A DNA stretch of 10,449 nt from GCA-002694895 sp964436345 (GTDB taxonomy: Bacteria; Chloroflexota; Dehalococcoidia; Lucifugimonadales; GCA-002694895), in the NCBI GenBank assembly GCA_964436345.1, contig CAYTCC010000048.1, positions 1 through 10,449 on the forward strand, read 5' to 3'. The first letter of the stretch is position 1. Each line of letters opens with the position of its first letter. The notes beneath the pieces are model-generated. The model did no database searches and had not been told where the DNA came from. It saw only the letters and a program-made list of their open reading frames with translations. Below are positions 6,099 to 10,449 of this stretch, piece after piece. The translations under genes were made by a program, and so were the position numbers.

Positions 6099-7025
6099 AT
6101 GGAAATATTTAGCGACATATGGAATGTGATATTTATAAGACCAATGGTTAATAGCCTAATATTACTTTATATTGTACTAGGTCAAAATTTTGGATTAAGT
6201 ATTATTTCGTTTACAGTAATAATCAGAGTTTTGATGTTTCCATTATCTATTAGACAGACTAAACAAATGAAGGTTATGTCTGGTATGCAACCTAAAATAA
6301 AACAGATTCAGGAAAAATATAAAGATGATAAACAAAAAATTTCACAGGAAACTATGAGTTTATATAAACAACAAGGGGTCAATCCTATAGGTTGTTTAGG
6401 ACCTTTAATAATACAAATGCCAATATTTATAGGACTTTATCAATCATTATATATTACATTGCCATCTAATCCCGAAAGTTTAACACAATTATCAGATTCG
6501 ATTTATGGTTTTATTCCCTTGATAAATCAGGCTGTCCCTCTTGACTCCAATTTTTTATGGTTAAATTTGGGATCCATAGTAAGAGCATCTGATATTTACA
6601 CTCAAATAGGATTGCCAGTATTAGTGGGAGCATCAACATTTTTTATGCAAAAAACTACTGCTACACCTGCCATGGATGATAGGCAGAAATCTACAAACAG
6701 AATGATGTTATGGTTTATGCCTATTCTTTTAGCATGGTTTACTTTAAGTTTTCCAAGCGGATTGGCTTTGTATTGGTTAATTTCAAATGTGATTGGAACT
6801 TTAATTCAATTGGTTATTACAGGTAAAATTCAAAGTTTATTTAATTTAAATTCAAAATTAGTGAAAGAAGATCCGGAAATATTAATCGAAGATAATAATA
6901 AATCAGATATTCATAAAGATGAGGAAAATGATGAAAGTAGTAGAGACGACAGCAAAAACAATCGAAGAAGCAATAGACATCGCTCTGGTAGAGCTAAACG
7001 CAAGCAGAGAAGAAGTAGAAATTAA
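6099..7025 (+). CDS. yidC: Membrane protein insertase YidC/Oxa1 (short form)
   Basis: YidC inserts and folds inner-membrane proteins, alone or with SecYEG. This 308-residue protein is the short form lacking the large periplasmic domain found in proteobacteria. The conserved groove arginine is Arg43 in the segment TVIIRVLMFPL (39-49). A cytoplasmic helical hairpin rich in Lys/Gln (about 52-93) follows, then CLGPLIIQMPIFIGLYQSLY and the late transmembrane segments with MLWFMPILLAWF and the family signature FPSGLALYW. The cytoplasmic tail from about residue 250 is first mixed-charge and then strongly basic (RRSNRHRSGRAKRKQRRSRN), as in Oxa1/YidC tails that contact ribosomes. The last 31 codons overlap the jag reading frame. 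No lipobox is visible at the N-terminus. Confidence 0.95.
   Translation: MEIFSDIWNVIFIRPMVNSLILLYIVLGQNFGLSIISFTVIIRVLMFPLSIRQTKQMKVMSGMQPKIKQIQEKYKDDKQKISQETMSLYKQQGVNPIGCLGPLIIQMPIFIGLYQSLYITLPSNPESLTQLSDSIYGFIPLINQAVPLDSNFLWLNLGSIVRASDIYTQIGLPVLVGASTFFMQKTTATPAMDDRQKSTNRMMLWFMPILLAWFTLSFPSGLALYWLISNVIGTLIQLVITGKIQSLFNLNSKLVKEDPEILIEDNNKSDIHKDEENDESSRDDSKNNRRSNRHRSGRAKRKQRRSRN
6921..6924 (+). promoter_or_regulatory. Probable Shine-Dalgarno of jag inside yidC
   Basis: GAGG at 6921-6924 lies 6 bases before the ATG at 6931 and 3 before the ATG at 6928, within the yidC coding sequence. It favours 6931 as the jag start over the earlier in-frame ATG at 6919, which the GAGG itself overlaps and which has no good site upstream. 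Confidence 0.5.
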
Positions 7026-7572
7026 AGTAATTAACAGAGGAAAAACTGGCTTACTTGGTTTTGGCAATGAACAAGCTAAAGTTAAAGTTGAGAAAGTTAG
7101 TGATGTTCCGGAAAACATTCAACATGCTTATGAAGTACTTAGAAACTTTTTGGAGTATTTAGATTCTCCAATGAAGATTACAACCAAAATTCTTGAAAAC
7201 GGCAAAGTATCTGATTCACTAATTACATTGGATGGAGAAGATGCAGCTCTTTTGATTGGCCGTAGAGGTGAAACTTTAAGATCATTGCAATATATTGTTA
7301 ACTTAATTATACAAAAAAAAGTTGATAATAAAGATGATTTAATTTCTTTGGATGTTGAAGGCTATATAGAGAAAAAATTTAATAATTTATCTCAATTGGC
7401 TAGAAAAATGGAAAAAACTGTTATAAGAAATGGTAAGTCAATTTCAATGGAACCTATGTCTGCATATGAACGTAGATATATTCATAGATTTTTTACAGAT
7501 AGTAAAAAAATAATTACTGAAAGTGAAGATTTTGGTAGAAATAGGCATGTGGTATTAAAACCCAAAAAATAA
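6931..7572 (+). CDS. jag: Jag/KhpB RNA-binding protein (Jag-N, KH, R3H)
   Basis: Jag (SpoIIIJ-associated; KhpB/EloR) is a cytoplasmic RNA-binding protein usually encoded after yidC and linked in other bacteria to cell elongation and post-transcriptional control. All three domains are visible: Jag-N (MKVVETTAKTIEEAIDIAL through GKTGLLGFG), a KH domain with LLIGRRGETLRSLQYIV (GxxG loop as GRRG), and a C-terminal R3H domain with MEPMSAYERRYIHRFF containing Arg-x3-His and then GRNRHVVLKP. I chose the ATG at 6931 because of the GAGG before it and because homologues begin M-K-x-V-E; ATGs at 6928 and 6919 are in frame and would add 1 or 4 residues. The start lies about 95 bases inside yidC in another frame, and the Jag-N match shows the overlap is real coding. 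Its early codons include CTG, CTA, GAC, AAC and AGC, richer in G/C than the A/T-ending codons used elsewhere. Confidence 0.93.
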   Translation: MKVVETTAKTIEEAIDIALVELNASREEVEIKVINRGKTGLLGFGNEQAKVKVEKVSDVPENIQHAYEVLRNFLEYLDSPMKITTKILENGKVSDSLITLDGEDAALLIGRRGETLRSLQYIVNLIIQKKVDNKDDLISLDVEGYIEKKFNNLSQLARKMEKTVIRNGKSISMEPMSAYERRYIHRFFTDSKKIITESEDFGRNRHVVLKPKK

Positions 7573-7598
7573 ATCGAATTCCTAGATAGTATATATAT

Positions 7599-8456
7599 TT
7601 GAATGATATTAAGTATAAAATTGATCCAAAAGAAATTTTTGACTTAATTATTATTGGAAATATTACAAAAGATTATCTTAACAATTGTTCTGATTTTCAA
7701 TTAGGCGGCCCTAGTTTATATGCCGGTATTGCTGCATCTAAGTTGGGTTTGAAAACTTTAATCATCAGTAATCATACATTAAATAAAAACTATTTTGATA
7801 ACTTTCCTTTACTTAATATACTCAATATTTCTACAAAGTCTGATACAGAATTTTCAATAAATTATATAAATAATCAAAGAAAATTGGAATTAAAAAATAA
7901 AGCACCAAAAATTGAATTAAATTTAAATAATAAGATAAAAACAAAAATGCTGATGCTTGCCCCTGTTTTAAACGATTTCGAATTATCAATAAAAGATTAT
8001 TTTGAATATGATTTAAGTTCTTTATGTATTCAGGGATTTTTAAGAAACAATATAAACCGAGGAATGATTGAATTGATAGAAGATAAATATTGTTTGAATT
8101 TCCAAGGTATTAATATAATTAATTGTTCTTCAGAAGAAATTTCAAAGTTAAGCAAAGAAAATTTATTTAGTAATTTTGTTGAATATATTTCTGTAACATA
8201 TGGTCCTGACGGATCTTCTTTGATAGATCAAAATAATAATGTAACTAAATACAAAAATTACAATTCAAGATTATTAACTGATCCTACTGGAGCAGGAGAT
8301 GTTTTTGCATTATATATGCTAGTTTTTTATTATAGAACTAATAATATTAATTATGCAGTTGAAATTGCAAATTGTGCTGCAAGTTTTGTTGTAGAAGATT
8401 TTGGTATTTCTTCTATACCTGATTTGCTTAGTGTTGAGAAACGATTGAATGTATGA
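7599..8456 (+). CDS. PfkB-family (ribokinase-like) carbohydrate kinase
   Basis: A 285-residue ATP-dependent kinase of the PfkB/ribokinase fold. The N-terminal strand and sugar-site region read LIIIGNITKDYL (16-27) and QLGGPSLYAGIAASKLG (34-50). Near the C-terminus VTYGPDGSSLID (199-210) and the nucleotide/catalytic signature TDPTGAGDVF (227-236), with Asp234 the expected catalytic base, are intact. The middle (TEFSINY, then APVLNDFE and IQGFLR) resembles a PfkB subgroup that, as I recall it, includes plant myo-inositol kinase-like proteins; this is resemblance by eye, and the substrate is unknown. TTG at 7599 is the only plausible start: an in-frame TAG stands at 7587, and no other usual start precedes the conserved first strand. 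No Shine-Dalgarno is visible. It follows jag by 26 bases and overlaps the next gene by ATGA. Confidence 0.85.
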   Translation: MNDIKYKIDPKEIFDLIIIGNITKDYLNNCSDFQLGGPSLYAGIAASKLGLKTLIISNHTLNKNYFDNFPLLNILNISTKSDTEFSINYINNQRKLELKNKAPKIELNLNNKIKTKMLMLAPVLNDFELSIKDYFEYDLSSLCIQGFLRNNINRGMIELIEDKYCLNFQGINIINCSSEEISKLSKENLFSNFVEYISVTYGPDGSSLIDQNNNVTKYKNYNSRLLTDPTGAGDVFALYMLVFYYRTNNINYAVEIANCAASFVVEDFGISSIPDLLSVEKRLNV

Positions 8457-9190
8457 ATAAATATAATTTTTTTAAAATAGAAAAATATAAAAAATCTATA
8501 GTAATTTCTTTTTCAGAAAATAATATTAAGGCAGATGATATTTACTATGATTTAAATTTGTTGGTCGACGATATTAATTTTGATGATAATATTTGGGCGG
8601 TTGCATTTGATTTTTCAAAAGGTTTTAATATTCAGAATGCTGCCGATGAAAAATCTATTTACCTAAGTTTGACTGAATTAGTGATGAATATAAAGAAGCC
8701 AACTTTGTGTGCGATAAATGGCCAAATAATAAATAGAGCATTTGAATTTATCTTACCTATGGATTACAGAATATGTAGTGATAGTTCTTCATTTGCAATG
8801 ACTCAGATTTTAGATTCTAATATACAATTTGATGGCGCTACACAATTACTCCCAAGAATAATTGGTTTAAATAAAGCAAAAGAAATGATTATGTTTGGAG
8901 TAAGTATCAATTCTAAAGAGGCAATTAGTTTTGGGCTTGTTAATATTGTTACAAATGAAGATAAGCTTATGAATTTAATGATTGAGAAATTATTGAAAAT
9001 TGTGAGTTTTTCTCCGCTAGCAATTCAATATACAAAAGAGGCTATTAATTTTGGCAATGAAACTCCTACTGTAGAAGGGATGAAAATGGAAAATGACTTA
9101 TCATCTATTTTATTAAGTTCAAAAGATCGTATACAGGCTATTAATTCATTTAAAAATAAAAAATCACGTAGAAATTTTAAAGGGAAATAA
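8453..9190 (+). CDS. Divergent enoyl-CoA hydratase/isomerase-family protein, incomplete active site
   Basis: A 245-residue crotonase-fold protein. Family landmarks remain: KKPTLCAINGQ (81-91), PMDYRICSDSSSF (102-114), the TQLLPRIIGLNKAKEMIM block (130-147) and SPLAIQYTKEAI near the C-terminus. The active site is altered. The usual GGGxE after A-x-NG-x-A reads N94-R95-A96-F97-E98, so the oxyanion-hole glycine position is Arg95 while the first catalytic Glu is kept (Glu98). Twenty residues on, where hydratases have the second Glu, there is Gln118. The FSAGADL-like segment is also degraded (GFNIQNAADE). Crotonase relatives with one Glu exist, so another reaction, an isomerase-like activity or a non-catalytic partner of the next gene are all possible. 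The frame is intact and conserved in pattern, so it is not an evident pseudogene. It overlaps the kinase stop (ATGA). Confidence 0.82.
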   Translation: MNKYNFFKIEKYKKSIVISFSENNIKADDIYYDLNLLVDDINFDDNIWAVAFDFSKGFNIQNAADEKSIYLSLTELVMNIKKPTLCAINGQIINRAFEFILPMDYRICSDSSSFAMTQILDSNIQFDGATQLLPRIIGLNKAKEMIMFGVSINSKEAISFGLVNIVTNEDKLMNLMIEKLLKIVSFSPLAIQYTKEAINFGNETPTVEGMKMENDLSSILLSSKDRIQAINSFKNKKSRRNFKGK

Positions 9191-9191
9191 T

Positions 9192-9902
9192 TTGTCCTGG
9201 AAATATATTAAATATAATAAAAAAAATAATTTCGCTCATGTTGAATTTGATAATTCTAGTAAAAAAAACTCTTTTAATTTAATTATGAGAGAAGAAATAA
9301 AAGAAGTAATTAATGCAATAACAATTGATGATGATATTAAAGTTTTAATATTTTCATCAAATTCAGATAATTTTTCTAGTGGTGCAGATTTATCTGAATT
9401 TAATACATTCCCGAGCATAGTAAAATCTAATCAAATAGCGAAATACAAAAATTTATGGATTGATTTATATCAATTTGAAAAACCAATTATTTCACTTACT
9501 AAAGGCTGGGCTATTGGATCGGGTTTTGAATTGTTAATGTTAAGTGATTTTGTTTTTGCTCATACTTCATCTAAATTTTTGATGCCAGAAGTACAATGGA
9601 GTTTAATACCTATTTCTGGAGGAACTCAAACATTTGTTAATAAAATTAAAAACTTATATGTTAAAGAAATACTTTTATTTTCCGAAGAAATAGATGCATA
9701 TAAAGCTTTGAAAATTGGATTAATTAATTACATTTCTGAAGATTATTCTGAATTATTAAATCAAGTTTTTAAATATGCAGAAAAAATTAGTTCAATTGAT
9801 ACTGCAAGATTGATTAAAATAAAAAAATTATTAAATTTTAGCACTGAAAAAAATATTTATTTTGGGAAACGTCTAGAAGAAATTTATTCTAGATCTTTAT
9901 AA
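9192..9902 (+). CDS. Enoyl-CoA hydratase/isomerase family protein
   Basis: A 236-residue crotonase-family enzyme with a complete active site, probably hydrating a 2-enoyl-CoA to a 3-hydroxyacyl-CoA in the cytoplasm. The first oxyanion-hole segment is NFSSGADLSEF (60-70). The second is KGWAIGSGFELLMLSDF (104-120), with Glu113. The second catalytic Glu is in LMPEVQWSLIPISGGTQ (130-146) as Glu133, at the 20-residue spacing known for Glu144/Glu164 of rat mitochondrial hydratase. It is slightly shorter than the usual 255-260 residues, mainly at the C-terminus. The start is TTG at 9192, one base after the previous stop; AAAGGG at 9179-9184 lies 7 bases before it, and the protein begins MSWKYI, a plausible family start. 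Stop is 20 bases before the acyl-CoA synthetase. Substrate not determinable. Confidence 0.9.
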   Translation: MSWKYIKYNKKNNFAHVEFDNSSKKNSFNLIMREEIKEVINAITIDDDIKVLIFSSNSDNFSSGADLSEFNTFPSIVKSNQIAKYKNLWIDLYQFEKPIISLTKGWAIGSGFELLMLSDFVFAHTSSKFLMPEVQWSLIPISGGTQTFVNKIKNLYVKEILLFSEEIDAYKALKIGLINYISEDYSELLNQVFKYAEKISSIDTARLIKIKKLLNFSTEKNIYFGKRLEEIYSRSL

Positions 9903-9922
9903 AAGTAAAAATCAGACAATAT

Positions 9923-10449
9923 ATGAATATTATAGACTTGTTAAATATAACAGAAAGTATATGCCCCGACAGGAAAGCATTAATTTTTGATAATAATTCT
10001 GCTACTTACTCAGAATTAAAATCTGAAATATATTGTTTGGCAAACTCTTTAAGAGATTTAGGGATAAATAATGGTGATCGAATATTTTACTTTCATACTA
10101 ATACAGATAAGTGGATTCATATTACTTTTGCTTGTTCATTAATAGGAGCTGTAATGGTCCCTATTAATTATCGTTCAAAAAAAGAAGAATTGAATTTTAT
10201 GATTAATGACAGCAAGCCTAAATTGATTTTTTCTGGAGAAAGATATAAAGAATTAATAAACGAAACTATCAAATATGGCAATCATAATTTAATAAAAGTA
10301 ATTACATTAGATAATATACCAAATAATCATTCTAAGACTTATCAAGATTTAATTCATAATAATAATTTATTAAACTTTGATAGTGAAGATAGTAATGAAA
10401 TTGCTTTATTAGTTTATACCGCAGGAACAACAGGTACGCCTAAGGCTGT
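9923..10449 (+). CDS. Acyl-CoA synthetase / AMP-dependent ligase, N-terminal part (runs off the window)
   Basis: The first 175 codons of an ANL-superfamily acid:CoA ligase, open to the window end; the full gene would be roughly 500 residues. It starts MNIIDLLNITESICPDRKAL, with the typical P-D-x-x-A-L and TYSELKSEI (28-36) segments, then LRDLGINNGDRI (43-54), IGAVMVPINYR (74-84) and, at the very end, the AMP-binding P-loop VYTAGTTGTPKA (about 163-174). Such enzymes activate a carboxylate with ATP to an acyl-adenylate and then to acyl-CoA. The substrate-specificity region and the second conserved motif are beyond the window. The ATG at 9923 has no clear Shine-Dalgarno. With the two hydratase-family genes before it, it suggests uptake or degradation of an organic acid through CoA thioesters. 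Confidence 0.9.
   Translation, partial: MNIIDLLNITESICPDRKALIFDNNSATYSELKSEIYCLANSLRDLGINNGDRIFYFHTNTDKWIHITFACSLIGAVMVPINYRSKKEELNFMINDSKPKLIFSGERYKELINETIKYGNHNLIKVITLDNIPNNHSKTYQDLIHNNNLLNFDSEDSNEIALLVYTAGTTGTPKA

Noticed and set aside
6903..7118. Minus-strand open frame across the yidC-jag junction
   Set aside because: Both plus-strand frames here have family support. The Ser/Thr/Leu-rich antisense product is what the reverse of such sequence gives by chance.
9236..9418. Minus-strand open frame within the second hydratase gene
   Set aside because: It is antisense to conserved hydratase sequence, with no motif or start signal.

Overview
The window is strongly AT-rich bacterial chromosome, densely packed with housekeeping genes and an attached set of CoA-thioester genes. 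TGA works as a normal stop (lepA, yidD, the lipoprotein gene and the kinase gene all end on it), so this is the standard bacterial code. The membrane insertase is the short type without the periplasmic domain of proteobacterial YidC. Together with the gene order and the AT-rich, compact style, this suggests a streamlined free-living, possibly marine, bacterium. A low-GC Chloroflexota lineage (SAR202/Dehalococcoidia-like) is my best guess, but it rests on gene order and general resemblance rather than a search, so treat it as tentative. No phage, transposon, CRISPR array, tRNA or rRNA was seen, and no gene-free stretch exceeds about 111 bases.

Layout. On the minus strand (78-3269) runs an apparent operon lepA > CoA-transferase subunit A > subunit B, with start/stop overlaps of 4 and 8 nt. 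A 94-base divergent spacer (3270-3363) separates it from the plus-strand genes. The plus strand starts with rph (RNase PH, TTG start). A 111-base spacer (4069-4179) follows, holding inverted repeats and a near-consensus sigma-70-type promoter (TTGACC, 17 bases, TATAAT). This drives the classic rpmH-rnpA-yidD-yidC-jag cluster, here with a beta-propeller lipoprotein gene inserted between yidD and yidC. Downstream lie a PfkB-family sugar kinase, two enoyl-CoA hydratase/isomerase-family genes and the first 175 codons of an acyl-CoA synthetase cut by the window end. The genes on this strand from rpmH onward are tightly spaced or overlapping and could be read as one long transcript.

How the parts work together. 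rpmH-rnpA-yidD-lipoprotein-yidC-jag joins a ribosomal protein, the tRNA 5'-processing protein, a membrane-insertion accessory factor, the insertase and an RNA-binding protein. rph adds tRNA 3'-end maturation and lepA adds a translational GTPase. The CoA-transferase pair on one side and the acyl-CoA synthetase plus hydratases on the other are consistent with acid activation and beta-oxidation-like catabolism; their substrates cannot be read from the sequence.

Most of the window is ordinary. The observations most worth a second look are: the long out-of-frame overlap in which the basic tail of YidC and the N-terminal domain of Jag share about 95 bases; the propeller lipoprotein embedded in the yidC operon; a hydratase-family protein lacking one catalytic Glu and the usual oxyanion-hole glycines, next to an intact paralogue; and the pair of competing hairpins before rpmH.
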